64,000 nt of DNA from Graphilbum fragrans (GCA_001513895.1 LLKO01000008.1:1079486-1143485); one strand, 5' to 3'; positions 10,306 through 24,908 are shown, numbered from the stretch's first letter. Translations and numbers: made by a program. Notes: generated from the letters alone by a model not told the origin.

Positions 10306-13300
10306 TTAGCTGCCCCAAGCAAGGAAGGCTGTCAGCATGTAGGTGCTCGATAGAATGGGGGCCATTCGTGTTCGTTTCGGTTGCATTTTCGACCTGCAGG
10401 GCTTTTTCTCGTTTCTTCTTCTACACCGCATCGCAATGACGTTCCGAAACATATTCGTAAAGCGTCCGGCAGAAGGAAACATCACGTAATAAGCCACCAA
10501 ACAAAACAACCCCCCTCCAGTACGTACATGTAAAAAATAAAAACACAGGGTACGCAATAAACAACCGGGGCATAATGCTACCACGGGCCTGGCCGTAGGT
10601 GCTGGGGTGCCCCTGTCCGCCTTGCTGTGTTGCGTTATTTCTACGGAGGCACTACTGACGTGCTGGATGTACGAGAATCCTGATTGCACGAGAAGGAAAA
10701 AAAACATCGGAGCAAACTCCGTATTGCCCGGGTTGCACGGAGCAAGATGCAAATCGATGCAAAAAGAACGCATTATCGTCCGCAGTCCACTTTGGCAACA
10801 ACAAAAGAACGAACTAGCGGAGCACCCGGGAGTACGACGTCGAAAGGGCATGAAGGATGAAGAGAGCAGTGGCAAGCGAGCGGATAATGGGTTCCTTAGG
10901 CAATGGGCCATAGGCTATCGGCGCGCGTAGTGTAGGCGGACGGATGGGGCCATACCCTTCCCGCTTGCACAATAGTATGGAGACAGCTTCGATCTATGAT
11001 GGCTTGGGGTTAGCCTCCCCTTTTCTTGGCCGTTTCTCTGAATACGAGTGCTGCTGCTCAATCCTATGACTCCATGTCAGCTGGCTTCTCTTCTCCGCAC
11101 CGTTCTAAGTGCCCTGTTTTTTGTGACCGCAGACTTCCCCTTTGGGAGGTTTGCGCTCTCCCGCTGCCTCCTTCGTAGATCTAGAACCAGAGCAGCGTTT
11201 TCATATCACATACCACCGGCGGGTGGTTGGGAGAACACTCTTCCTCGTTCGCCGTCGTAGGGACGCACACACCCTCTCTCCACTGTGGATTGCGGAAAAC
11301 GGAACTGCTACGGTGTAGCACTGCATTGTCTCTCTCTGCCTCGTCATCATCACCAACTGTGGTCTTGGCCGTGCTGCACCTGGCGCGGAATGTTGCTGAG
11401 GAGCTCTTCATTTTTTCATCTCCGGGACGCAGGGCTCCAGGGCCAATGCTACAAGGGAGCTCAAAGCGAGACGCATATGCACGGGCCTATTGCAATACTA
11501 CTGTATACTCGTATATTCAACGGTGATACCCTGAAGAGGGACGCCGTACTTTGAGGTAGTATGAGAGACAGGGGGAGGGGGAGGGGGAGGGGATGCCTCA
11601 ACAGACGGAGCTGCCAACGTATGCGTTCGTGCTCCATATGCCGACGGACACATCGAGTTTCCATCGCGTAACTCGTACATTCATACAAGAGAGGCGATAG
11701 AAACCTTCCCCACATTCTTACACACTCTCCCTTGCAATATCAATCATCAGGAGAGCGACAGGATGGATGACGAGGAGACATATCATGATCTCAAGCCGGC
11801 TGGATGGTCGAAAAGTAAAGCAAAGAAAGCTAGCCCATGTCTCCATGGTAAGGAAATACCGTGCAGCAACGCCGATTGCCCTGGAGATGATGTCGGCTGT
11901 GCCCCTCGCTTCTTCTCTTTTTGGATGGCGCAAGGGACTCCCGACTCGTGTGCCGGATCGTGCAGATAGTATCGGGGCTGGCGTCCATACAAGCCGAAGA
12001 ACGCAACAGGAGCCGTGCCCCTCCCCGTTCACACCCCCCCTCTCCCTTGTGAGCTGTGCCTGTCTATCTTCATCTGGCTGGCCTTCTTGATGGGCTCCAA
12101 GCGTAAGCACCTGATACCGCACTGTATATCTCCCCCCCTCAACATGGATATACCCGGTTATGCCGGTATCCGTCACCTCTTGTCGCGTCACTCGTAGCTA
12201 GAGGCCTCAATAGCGGGGATGCTCAGGGCAAGGGAGCTGGTCGGCCTAGTGATTCGGCAAGGCGCGTAGGCGATGCGTATGTACATAGGATGACGTTGCA
12301 AGAGAATAGCTGTTGGGAGAGAGGTCGAGATTCACGCCGAAAAAGAGAGAAATGGCCCTAGGCGCAGAGACCGCTGGCTGGACCATAGTGGGCGTCGTAC
12401 CATAAGCGAAGGAGACCATGCAAATCAATACTACGAGCACCTACGACACTAGAGGCAGAAAAGAGAGGAATGTGGCGGAGGCATAGCCGTCATACCCGCG
12501 ACGGACTCTGGTCGGAGCTGCGGGCAGCGGGCAGATCCCGGACAAACTCTGAGACTTCTGACAGGCCCCCCCTCCTCGTCCTTGTTGCCCGCCAAAGCTG
12601 CTCTTCTTCTGCTGCACGCTGATCAATGGCTCCTCTGGTTCGTACATTTGCCCTGGGATCGTCACCGCGATGGCACCAAGGGAAAAAAGAAGGTGTGGTC
12701 ATTGCAGCTGGCGTCTGCGACACCGCTATGGCTCAATCTGCAAGCACTTTATTTCGCCAAGACATGGGAAGGCGCGCTCTCTTTTGACCGTCCTTGTTCC
12801 TCTTTTCTTTTTGGCACAATCTCTCTCTCTGGTCTCTCTCCGCGCTGCCCCTCGGAGCTTTCTTCATGCCCCAAAAGGGATGATAGTAGTTTAGCGACGA
12901 CGGCACAGTTCGCCCCAACTACTCGTATGGATGACATTTCGTTCCTGACTATGGCGGCGCGTAGTGGACGAAGTAGCGGGCGGAAGGGAGGAGTGAACGG
13001 CGAAAGGGATCAAAAGGACGAGATGAGAGCCACACGGGTGTAAGTGTAGATACAATACTGCCGCCATAGACAGAGAGAAAGGCGTTCTTTCCTCTCACAC
13101 CACCCGCTTCATCCCTGGGTTCCTTGGGAAGGCAAAAACGATTAGCTCCAGGGGAATGGCAGGCGTTGTCTTTTCTTGTGCATTGCTACAAACGGCCAGG
13201 CCGTCATTCTCGCGTCAACACTGGCAAATTCATCCCTCTCTACAAAAGCCCGTACGCCAACAGGACGTGACCGAAGCTCCCCATTAGATCAGAACAAGAG

Positions 13301-16300
13301 GGCGTGACGCGACGTGACATCTCTACCCGATTGCACAGATTGCCGAAGAAAGCATGTGTTGGATGTTTGTCGGCGACTACAGTAGCCATTCTGTTTCGTT
13401 ATTCGTGTTCTCGCCGTCTGGAAGGATTAGCACTAGACTGGTTGCTTCTCTTCCGTAAACTCGAGGCACTGGATGTAATTTTCAATTGAGAGGACATCTT
13501 CGACAAAGGTATTGCATACAATACAACGTTTTATGACAGATACTTTCTTCAGGAAAACCCTTGCACAATGGTGCAACAGCGACTATAGGGCTGCAGAGTC
13601 GGAAGAAAAAAAATCTGCTGTGCTCGCATGGAACGAGGCCCTTGCTGTTGCTAAGACGGGGCGGCCGAGCCAGTCGGAAGTGGACGGTTTGCGTATGGTT
13701 GATTTCGTTTCCGTCCACGCAATCTACGCAACTACTCGAACGCCTTGCATACTCTATCTGTCGGTGGGATGCAGTTCGTGGACGATAAGAGTCATGAGAG
13801 ACACTCTACATACAGGGGTACGAGCCAGACAATCTGGGGAGAGGCAGGGGTAGAACAAGAACTGGGAACCGCAAACAGGGACACCCAACGGATGGAGCCA
13901 TTCTGCGGCCATTTTGCTGCCAAAAAAGCCCGCTTAATACAGAGAGAGGCCAGTGGCGACAGAAAAAGGGTCCGCCTCGTATGCGTACAGGCACGCGTTC
14001 TGTTCTCTGGGCTTCTTGGGCTCGGCCAGGAATGATGGCGTTTTTAGTCGTTGCTTTTTGCGTCCAGAAACAAGAAACCGCAGCATAACTCCCCCAGGAA
14101 CCAGGCAGACGCAGCTCCAACCTCCTGCTCCATCGCTTGTCGGCGCCAGTAGTGCAAGATCTCGCCCCCCTGAACTTTTTGGTTGGCGGGTCTCACTATA
14201 GCTTGGTATGGATGCGCCGTCTGAGACAGGAAGATGGACGAGTCTACGCTACTGGTCGTGTACAAAACGGAACACTCGCTATGGACGCCCTGCACCACGG
14301 AGACGGCGAGACGGCATAGCTGCATACGTAATCTTACGGCACATAAGTGTGTACGAGTATGTGTGCATGTATGTAGACAATACATGCACAGCGGGTGTTC
14401 ATCAAAAAGTGTCTCATATATTTCGGGGTCTGGGATGGGGCAACGAGAGCTGGCGATCAGCGGTTTGTATGCCTCTATTGGATGATCTCGCTGAGTGCTT
14501 TCTTTTTCGTATTTTCTATGGCCTGATCGCGATGTGTTGCCCCGGCTCGGCCTTTTTTACGGCATGTCTCTGATTTGAGCCCAGTTGGAACTGTCTTGCC
14601 TCGTCTCCAATATTCACATCGCAATGCGAAGGAGGGGAGGGGCGCTTTAGTCTACTCACGGCCACCAAATAACCAACACGAAAGCCTAAACAAGAGAGGA
14701 TTGGCAACACGGACCACAAGATAGGAAATAATTGGATATGCTTGAGTAGATTTGATGCAAGGGAACTCTGACAGCCATAAGGATAATCTCTCATGTAGAA
14801 AAGAACAGGATTTAGGTTTAGAAAGCAACAAAAAATAAGAAAAGAGACTGGTGCCAACAGCAAAACCATGGAACCAACCGAGCCAAGAAAGTCAAATAGA
14901 AAGTGGAATTCGAAACTGCCTCCACGGGCAAATCCGTAGTCGCAGTCAAAGTCGGAGTTGCACATACATACTCAACTAGTATGCGTGATACTTCCACATC
15001 GAGTCCGGCCCCGTCGACACTTGGCGGAAACAATGTACATGGAGCGCTTCTGATTCGTCCAAGACGCGTCGAGGCGTCTGAGATCACAAGGAAAATAGGG
15101 GTTTGCCTCTCCATACACTGTTGTTGGCTCTTGGTTGGGTGGCCTCTGTACAGGCTAACCTGCCCATCCCTTCCCACAACGTCAACCACTGCATGAAATA
15201 CAGCGTTGGCTCACATGCATTGTACATTTGTCAGAATACAGCAAACTACGTTACACTGGATTCGCAGCTAGGTGCTGGGTAGCCCAAAAAAGAAAACGAT
15301 TGAGGCAGCCAAAGAGCAGCGAGTGGGAGAACCGCGCCAGTAGAACGGTCGTGTCATGCAAAAGGTCGAGAAAATCAGGGGCACAGGAGTCGTAGTGTCT
15401 ACTACATGCACGTCGTGTGTATGTAGTACGCAGTAGCTACTCGTACCTGCTTTATCGAAGCAAGGAGTTGCGGTAAGACGCGTCGAGACACACCTACGAG
15501 TATTGAACAGAGACATGCATACAACAGTCGAGGTACCTGCATTAGTCGGCCTGGGGACGTCCTCATATAGGATGACCCGTATTGCGGTTACATAACTGCG
15601 ACGCTGTAACTGCTCGTAGCTACCTATTCCTATACACTGTAACAGCACCTACGAACAGGTGGTAGTGAACGTGTACTTTCTTTAGAGGTCCAACCAGCCA
15701 ATGCAACGCCAAAGTTGTATTGCTCTCATTTAGTGGGTAGACAACAAATAGTCCACGTATTAATAGCGGCATCGGGCTGTTTGCCTCGACTCTCGTTATT
15801 TCTTTTTCCTTTTTCCCTTTTCCCATTTTCATTTGCATGTCTCGCGTTGGTTGATATATTGTTTTCTTCATGGTTCAGCTGATGTTTCTGCGCAAATTGC
15901 CCATTTTTTTTGGGCCGGCCCGAGTTCCTTTCCGCGAGGCTGTGACCGGGGCGTTCCCTCGGTTGGCTCTTGTTGCCCATTTAGGGAATGTGAGCTGTCC
16001 AGAGAGCAGCTGAGAGGAAGGATGCCCCATGCTTATGGAACCGTGGCGAGCGAAAATTGCCTCCGCGTCGTCGCAACTCCGCCGCCGGGAAGTTCCCCCA
16101 GCCATTGGGTTTCATGGAACTGGGAATTTAGCTTCTTGGCGGATCCGGTGGCCAATGAGGCCCGGATGCACCGTACTATATACTGCACCATTACGTGTGT
16201 ATGTATGCGGACTAGGATTATGTATGCATGCATGTATGTACGAGTAGCGTACGAGAACCCTGGCCGCACTTACGAGTACGACACTGCCACTGTGATTGAA

Positions 16301-18700
16301 TGTGATGGCGGCACCTGCAGCCGTTTCGGTGTGCCACCAGATCTTGGGGTGGGCCGTTTTACGCAAGAAATAGAAGAGGTGTGCCGAAAGGCAAGACCTG
16401 GATATCTGTTTTGCTCGTATAGGGCAAGATTGGTGGCAAATACCAAGAGTGCATTCGTGTGGGACATCCGGCGTAGGCACAGCCTCGACCACATATTATT
16501 TTCAAAAGTAGTGTACGGCCAGTAGTGGGAGTTTAGTGGCCTCGGAATAGTACGAGTCGTTGAGAAGCCAAAGCTGCACACGCCCCCATATCCTTGCAAG
16601 CTATTGTGGGTGGGCCTCTCCCGCTATACCGCAGCTACTGTAGTGTACTTTTTTCTAGCCATGTTCCTTTTTTTATACCACCCAGCTATTTTGTGCTAGG
16701 AAGTGCCCTGCACAATCTCGGGAGTTGCTGGTTCTGGGGCGGAAAGGCGCGAAACGTTTTCAGGGGCAGGAGCTGTTTGTCTCAATGTCATGTACGCCAG
16801 ATATCGAAGAGGAGGAGGCTAGAAAGTCCAGGCATTGGACAGCACATTGTACGGGGGCACACAAACTCCATGACCTGGCTAGCGCAAGATGATGCAGCCT
16901 CGGCTGCAATATGCAGGGTGAGGATGGACAAAAAGCAGGCGACAAATGACAGGTCCTTGTACGGTCAGGCTCAAGCAAACAATATTGTAGTCGTGTGCAC
17001 ACTATACGAAGCTGGTCAGCAGCTTGGACTGATAATGGGTCCTGGCTTGAATTCTCTTTTAGACACCCAACTGGCCTAGTCCACAAATAAGAAAAAAAAT
17101 GAGAGCCAGTACTCATTGGTGCTGGGCTGCGCCTCCAGGCAAATAGGATTGCTTCTTCTGGGGCTGCCGGCCACCCGAGCCGGAATCTTGTCACATCATA
17201 GTGCATATCTCGGGATATCCCAGTCCATCGTGATTGCGCCAACATAGACGAGTCACCGGTTGAAAAAAAAAGACGCAGCGCAGCACAGCACTAGTACTCG
17301 ATTGAATACCGACAAAAAGAGTAAAATAGTAAAGCAATAAAATACCATAAAACCCCCAATAAAAACCAACAATTCGGAGGAAAAACCCTGCGGAACCGAG
17401 CTGCAACGATGCCCGTGCTTGACTCGATAGCAAAAGTAAAAAGGCGGAAGCACCGTGGCTAAGGCGCTGGCCTTGCTGGCGCCGCGGCGGTCGCCACTAA
17501 AAATGGACGGACCGTGATAAGGCAAAAGCGAGCGGTCGCCTATTAGCCCCAGACACTACCGATACGAGCATAAAAGGAGCATTTGGAATTGTGCATGCAT
17601 CTCTCTACGTGCGAGTACTTGCCTGTTGCGCTTCCAATGGCCGGTCAAAGACCGTTTTAGTGTTCCTTCGCTTTGTGTATGCGTATCTAGGTTCGCATAG
17701 ATATGCACTCCATACTCTGAAGTTACTCATATCCTCTACGGGAATATCGGTCCCCTCCATTGTTTCTTTTTGTTGTATGTGCGCGGAGACATACGAGTTC
17801 CTACCATTTCCCGCAGCCCCGACGCCGTCGCTGGTTCGAACTACGAGTACAGCCTTTCATTCATACGGATACTCGTACACAAGTACGTACGAATAGTACA
17901 CAAACAACGACTCCACGTCCACGCCAAGCACAGCAGAGTATGATTGGTATTTCGCTATGCTCTCGTATGTAGTACTTCGCAAGCTTTGGGTGGAGCTACG
18001 CCAGCCTCCCATCGCTCGGCCACCCCGCGGGCTTGAATTTCTCTCTCTCTCTCTGCCTGTTTTTCCCATGCACTTTTTCCACTCCCAAGTCCGTCAGCAG
18101 CTACTACCAGCAGCGACAAGCAGTGTGGCTTTCCTTGCCCACCGTACCATGCGCGCCCGGATTTGAGCAAGAATATGGCGGAAAGAGCAAAATGGCGGAG
18201 CTGTGCTGCCACTATAGGTGTGCTGAGCCATTGCTTGCTTCTTCCACGGGCGAACACGGAGCTGTGTGCAAGCCACCATCTCGGGGCACACATCCGCCAG
18301 TCAGAGTTACTTTGGATATGGAGCAGGTCCGAAGCATGGTACTTTTAAGCCACAGCGCCATGAACAGAACATGGTCAGGCCATGAGGGACAAAAAAGCCC
18401 ATCTTTGCCTGTGGCTCTTCCTTGCTTCGAGCACGGGGAGGACTCGTGCTTCGCTGCTCTACGGCCCCTATTTCCTGCCTCTCGGCACTACACTAACTTT
18501 GCTGCACCATGCAAGGTACCCTGTGTCCTCGTGTGCAGTAGCTGCTCATCGGGCAGCCATGAAATTACAGAAATAAGATTGATGTCTGAGCATGTGAACG
18601 TGATGAGTAGTCGTACGAGTAAGAGGGAAAGAGTGTGTGTGGCTATCTGAGATACGACACGTTCAGCTAGGACGTGCATACACGAAAAGGCCAAGTGATA
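10306..18700. other. Gene-poor region, no gene recognised
   Basis: Neither strand shows a protein I can recognise or a convincing set of splice sites. The sequence is not AT-rich, so it does not look like heavily RIP-mutated transposon remnants. It contains a G-run array at 11571-11592, a CT dinucleotide run at about 18040-18054 and scattered TACGAGTAC-type words (for example 16271-16279, 17842-17850 and 17870-17878). Some of it could be transcribed as non-coding RNA, but nothing in the sequence proves this. Confidence 0.45.
11571..11592 (+). other. Potential G-quadruplex sequence
   Basis: Four runs of five, five, five and four G are separated by single A bases. This fits the compact G-quadruplex pattern with one-base loops. 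It lies in an intergenic region about 14 kb upstream of the C2H2 factor gene. Confidence 0.7.
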
Positions 18701-21700
18701 TTCATACGACGGCGACCAGGGCGAGACATGGAGTATGCAGAGGGAAAGAGGTGGTGTGATGCTGCCGATCATGCTGCTGCTGCTTCTTTTTGCTTGAGTT
18801 GCCAGGACAGCATGGCAAATTACGGCCTAGTGGAACAGAGCGCAACACGAAAATGTAAGGCAACCAAAAGAGACCGACAACAGAGGGAGGAGGAGAAGGA
18901 GAAGGAGGAGCAGCGATGAGAGAGAGACAGGCGAGTGTACGCTGTCGCAGGAGGACACACCGAGCCAGCAAGAGCCGGATTATGTCAACAGCGTCTACGA
19001 CGTACTTGTACTGCGTAATGGCCAACTACGGGGTGCCGGCACGATGGTTGGGCCGTGTGATGGCAGATAGCTTGGGAGAGGGCAGCGGGAGGATTCAGTC
19101 GATGCAGCAGCGCCACTCCCCCCCTCATCTTCTTGCTCTCCCCTCTCTTCCTGCATGCGTTAGAAGCAGGACTACGGCTATTGCTATCCCAATACGACGT
19201 GGCCACGCATTATCGAATGAGGAAGGCGACGTCATAGTTCGAGGGAGCGCGCAAGCCGGACCAGCGAGTGGGATCATCCATGTAACGGGCGATGGATCCT
19301 GCGAGTTCTTGATTGCGTTCTGGACGGGCTCTTTGGGCTCTTGGGCTCTGGACAGGCACTGGACCGGGTGTGGAGCGGCTCTGGATCGGCTCTGGATGTG
19401 CGCTCTGGACAAGGAAGAGCTGCTGGCCGAGCTGACGAGTCACATTCTCAGACACGCAAAAGCGAGCTAGATAGTCATAAACAGCAATCCGCAGGCATGC
19501 CCAGCTGACGGCTGCAGCGCGCTTGGCCGGCCTATGGGGAGCATTACGACCAGAAGCGGCGTAGAGCAGAGGAGTTTGGGTGGAGAGCAGCGAGAGAGAG
19601 GGGAGCGAAGCAATGCAATAGTCTATCTACTGCCCTGGGCAATATTTCGTGCCAGTGCCGGCCCCCCTCCCCTCCCCTCCGCTACGAGTATGCCAGAAGC
19701 AGCCACAAAAAGGCCCATCGCACGGAGTCTAGAGGCCAGCCAGGTCGAGACACACGATGCAAAATGAGAATGAGCGGCCAACGGCCTAACGGGCCTAACG
19801 GGCAAGGCAAGCAGAGCAACAGCAGTTCTGTCCGCGAGCAGCGAGCGAGAGAGCTTTTTTGGCGGCTTGTGTTGGGAGGCGATTTCTAAGCGAAACAGCA
19901 GGCTAACGACCATACGAGCAGCAGGAATCAGCAAGAAACAGCGTAGATCCGCGAGACAATCACCAACAGCCGGCGTGTGTGATGAGAGCGGCTGAGGATA
20001 GTATTGGATTTTGGTTCTTTGTTGTGTGTGCCGCTCTCTCAGAAGTTGTATATCTCGCATGCGACTAGTTCTCAACCGTCGTGTTGGACGAACTGGACCA
20101 GGCCATAGAGCGGTAGGAAACAGCGGATAAGCCACGCAAGAGACAAAGCAAACGTAACAGCCCGCGCTCACCGAAAGCGCTGCTCACGCTGCACGAGAGA
20201 GGAGAGACAGTGATGGGCGGCGTTCATCAGAGAGAGAGGCCGAGAAAAGCGGAGAGTACGCGCTGTGATTGGCTGGCGGCGTCACTAACACCAGGTCAAA
20301 TAAAAGGACTAAAAGCAACAAAGAGAAAAACACCGTGCGCAGCACGGCGGGCTACCTGGGCTCCCACCTATTTGGCCCGCCGCCAAGGTACCGCAAGGCC
20401 GTGTCTCACTGTGCGAGGCACCCACCACCCCTCTTTTTTCCTCTCGATATGCCAGTGCTAACTAATATTGCTGTGCTCACCACCCGAGAAGCTATCGACG
20501 GGCCACCCAAGGGCATCGGCAGTGCATTAGCGGCGGTGTGTTGGGTGCGTGTGTGTGTGAGCCGGCGAGAGAAACGGCAAATGGGTGTGTAGTGCTAATG
20601 CAGGCAACATGCACGAATACCGCTGATGTGCGGTTTAGTCCATTTTCTGGTGGCCAGAACTGGGTCCAGATGGGCATTATGGGAGTATGGGATGCTTTGC
20701 TGGTGCCGGATGCTCGCGATGACGCGAGAGAATGCCATTCTCTCGCCTCTTCAAGTGGTGGCCGGAGGTTGCTGACAACTCGCCGGGGCTATTCGCGGAG
20801 AGTGGCTGTTCCGTGGCTGTTGGTTTGTTTGCTTGTTTGTTCGTGTGGACGAGTGCGACGACGAGCAGCGAGCCGTGTGGCGCGGTGCAGTGCGCACTGT
20901 ATGTCGTGCCGATACGGGCCTGCGGCCGCGCTCTGGTACCGTGCGCTGGCCGTGCGACGCAGCCAGCTGCGACGATTACAGCGATTCTGAGGGCCAGCGG
21001 CTTAGTGGATGGCGAATACCGCTGTAAACCGGACGCTTGCGTTTAATCTCTGCGTCTTAGGCAGGCCGCTAGCACGCTAGGTGAGGGGAAGGGCACTCAG
21101 CTGCTCGCTAGCGGCTTCTAGCACAGCACGGCGGGATTGCTTACTGCGGCCGGCCTGAAGCAGTGGCGGCTTACCGGCGACGAAGTACATACAGCGCTGT
21201 AAATGCGCCCAGAAGGCCCCAAATCACCTATACTGGCGACCGGCCAGCACTAAACAACCACTGTAGCGCGCCGCACTGCCAGAGCCTGACTGCTGGTCCC
21301 GGCGGCCGTCGGCCAGCTTTAGAGCAGCGGCTGGCGTCCGGAGTTTTGCTTTACAGAGCGTAGGCTGGCTAACTGGCACAAAGATTTTCGTGTTAGTGCC
21401 CCCGTGACCAACGCAAGTTGCTGGCCGCTTGCTGTATTGGTTGTCTGGGTTGTACAAGTGTCTTGCGCATGTGAATGTACTTGGATGGAAACAGCCAAAG
21501 GCAAGGTAGAAACGACGGCCACATGCTCTTGGTCTGTGTTGGTGTCGCTGTGATCATCCGTAAGCCGCGGAATACGACATCTCGCCATGTCTCTCGCGCC
21601 TGACATGGGGGGTAGGTTGATTAAGCTTATTGAGCACGATTTTCGGGCGCCTGATGGACATGTTCCATCCGATACGAGTGGAAGCCTCGAGCGGCAGCGA

Positions 21701-24700
21701 AATGAGGTCGCCGAGCTGCCAAGGGGGGGCCGTGCAAGACATGCAGGATGGCACGCAAACGACAGGACGCAACAGATGACAGCGACGGCCGGCGGGCTGT
21801 TGGCTCTGATACTGTGCTTGCTGCTCTGCTGGCCGGCGCAAACTGTTCGGTGGCGCTTGTAACAGCCTCGATGCCGCTTTGGCCGCATTGGGCATGATCG
21901 GCGGAGCCGCATCGACACTATGATGTGACGGAACAAAAGAGGCCGGCCGTCGCGGTGTGTCACACTTCGTCACGGCAGCCACTGTGTGCCATCGTCGACG
22001 CTGTCCGTCGACGGTGTAAACAGGCTGTCCCCTCACATGGAGGGGGGGATGCCAGCGACGAGAGCCCGTCGACGGTGGGCTCTCCCTTGGGCTGACAAAC
22101 AAAATTACAGTGTGCTCACCAGTCAACAAGTTCGTCTCGGTTCTAGCGTGTCCCGGCAGGCCCTTGGCTTGCGAGCGTGTACTCATAGGCGCGGCGGACG
22201 ACAATGCTTCATGCTCACCGTGAGGAGATTGTGATGCTTCACCGAGCCGAGCTACCATTGGGCCGTTCAGCTGGTCGCGCGTGTCGGTAGCCCGCCGAAA
22301 GAGAGAAAGGAGCAGAGAAGACAGAGGCCGAGTTTAGTTTGTGTCTCACCTCCCGCTTCGACGGTGGCTAAAGCAGCGCCGAGGAAGCCACAATTCGCCC
22401 GTGCCTGGCAAGCTGGGCCCTCCTTCTATTTTCTGTCAGCTGCTCCCTCCCTTGGGCGTCCTGAGGTCGCCCGTTTCACGTCTTCTGTTGCTTTGCCGTC
22501 GTACTTCTGTTGCCGGTTGCTCGGTTGCCCTGGTGCTCTGGAGCTCTACGGCCCCCGTTGCCCTATTGCCGTGTCCTCCCTGTGGTTGTTATGCTCTATG
22601 CCGCCGGGACTGGCTACGTTGCTCCCCAACAGGTCCAACCGGCGACCGGCGATCCGGCTTTGGGCTCTCCTCGGCTTAGAACTACGGCTGCGCATCGTTA
22701 TTCCTGCATTCTTGCTAGGCGGGCACCGGGACCCCAGTTTTCGGTCCTTATTCACGTCGGGGAAGGGCTCTGGGAAGCGGAGAGAAAGACACGCTCAACG
22801 ACAGAGGGATGCCCGCGATGATGATGATGCGGGAGAGCTACTGGAGACACGTAAAAATCAATTAAAATAAGTGGCTCTTGCGCATTCTTCACGACTTTCG
22901 CGAGGCGGAAGGGAGAGGTGAAGCTAAGAAGGCGGTAATATAAAAAAATACCTGAGAAGGGAGGGCGATTGCTACGGGAACGCGACATGCCAAAAATATG
23001 AAAGGATGATGTAAAATGGAACAAGATACCCAATGAGCACGGCCATAGGGCTGCGCAGCAGCCACTGCCAATTACGCAAAAAAAGCACTTGCCAATCGCT
23101 CGGGCCGAAGGAGGAGAGCGCGCAGGTGGTCTGGCACGGAGCACGCACGGTTGTTTCTCCATTCTGCCCGCCGAGTCTATCGAGTTCGTCTGGCTAGGTC
23201 CTACGTCTGCCTGCTAGCTCGTCGTCTCTGCTTGGCCGTCTGGTCGTTCGAGATTCTCAGAGCGTGGGGTGTTCGCCTCCAACAGCCCGGACACACAAAC
23301 GAGCCATTCGAAGAAACGAAAGCATAAAGCCTGGATGCTAGCCTAATCGGTCACTTGCGCCGTAGTGCCAGTGCTTGTGTCAGCGGCGTTGCCAGGTCCT
23401 GTTAGTGCTTTGCCCCCTCCCCGGAGAGAGTGGTTGGAGGCGTTGCTGGCCAGGGAGGAGGGGGGAAGTTAGGATGCTCGTGTCTGTGTTTTTACGAGGA
23501 GACGGTGACGGCGAGCAGAGGCCAGCAGACCAAGTCAAAGAAAGAAAACGGCAGTCGCCGTTCTGTTTGGACCGTCTACGTCGTAATTTCCCCCTCCCCC
23601 CTCTATTATCGCCATATGGTCGTATCGCCGTATCACCATATCCCCTATCCATCCTCCCCGTACATCATCTGCTCCGATGTGGCCGGGACTATACGAGACG
23701 TGCGAGACACCGGGCGGAATCGCGGAGGCAGGTCGCCGCGTCGACGAGCGAGAATGCTCCAGCCATAGCCGTCGATGGACAGACGAGCGTGCATACTGGC
23801 ACATCGCTACGGCGTACGAGCATGTACGAGCATACGACGACGACGACGAAGAGAGCCGTAGCGGGGCCAACAACAAGACTATGAGCAAGTGGAGCAGATG
23901 GGGCGAGGATCTCCTCTGCCCGTCGCTGGCTCGTCCGAATTACAGCCAGTGGTGTCTGGACGGAGCACGGAGAACTTGCGGTCTCAGTTGGTGGGCGACG
24001 GGCAGCACAGAAAGGAAAGAATCAGCGCCTCTCCAGCTGGCTCGTCCATCCTTGCCGTCTCTCTCCCGCTGGATGTGGGGAGGGCGATCTGACGGGCAGC
24101 TTCCCAAAGGCACAATGCCTGCGTGAGTACGGAAGCGAGAGCACGAAGCCCGAGGCTGTTGCGAGATTTTGTATGGCAGGCATCCTCTGCTGGCTGCCGC
24201 AAATACCCAATGCCAATACTCCATGGCCGTGGACGCTCTTTTTCCCTTTCTCCTAGTGTTTATTGGTTTATTGCCTCCGCCAGCGTCTCCTACGAATGCC
24301 AACGGCCTGGGCTCGTCTCGCCGTCGCTGTGAAGCACTCGTATGTACATACGTGCTTGCGAGGTCCACATTGGCCGTAGTCGAAGCTACTTTCTTAGCTT
24401 GTCTCTTGGTCGCCCCCCACAAGCTGGTCTCTTTTTCACACCCCCTTCCCCCGGCCTCGCCCAAGCTTCGAGTAGTTACGAGTATCCACAGAGGGTACGA
24501 GGGCTGTGGTGTAGGCCTAAGAGGCAAAGGCACCCCCCGGGTCGAAATTGCACCCCCCTCCCTGGTTGCCTTCAGCGCGCGGCTCTTGTCTCTGGTCCAC
24601 CCACTCACACCCGCCATAGATGTGGTGGTCGTCGTAGGCTTGTCTCGCCCATTAGGGTCCCCCCCCGAGATGTGCTAGCATTCGATCTCGAGACCAAGCC

Positions 24701-24822
24701 CACCGTAGATATGCCAGGTACTCGAGACAAGGGAGGAGCATCAGCACTGCGGGCGCCCAGAGTCGTGATTCCCTATGGGTCCGTTTGTGGGCAATGAGAC
24801 ACTGTCTCCATGCACGGCGGAT
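18701..24822. other. Gene-poor region, no gene recognised
   Basis: No recognisable protein or RNA gene is visible. Features seen are a purine-rich patch at about 18884-18915, degenerate copies of GGCTCTGGA at about 19326-19410, a C-rich stretch at about 19665-19681 and a near-perfect 23-bp inverted repeat at 20724-20746. This is the middle and distal part of the long interval upstream of the C2H2 transcription factor. Confidence 0.45.
20724..20746. repeat. 23-bp near-perfect palindrome
   Basis: The arm GCGAGAGAATG at 20724-20734 and its exact reverse complement at 20736-20746 are separated by a single C. This could be a protein-binding dyad; as RNA the one-base loop would need to open a few pairs to form a hairpin. 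Confidence 0.8.
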
Positions 24823-24854
24823 GTACATTCGTACATTCGTACTTTGGTACATTC
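24823..24854. repeat. Octamer tandem repeat GTACATTC
   Basis: Four 8-bp units lie head to tail, the third altered to GTACTTTG. It is close to the 5' side of the C2H2 factor's leader region. Confidence 0.75.
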
Positions 24855-24908
24855 GTCCTGTCTGTAAGTCGTGCGCCATGTACAGATGTACATCTCGCAC
24901 CTGCCTCC

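Noticed and set aside
17440..17520. tRNA-like stretch
   Set aside because: No B-box of the GGTTCNANNCC type and no four-arm pairing could be drawn.
18033..18650. 205-codon open frame starting in a CT repeat
   Set aside because: No recognisable family, codon use unlike the neighbours, and a start next to a dinucleotide run.
22364..22870. 168-codon open frame
   Set aside because: No domain, and three overlapping frames are equally open here, which suggests chance.
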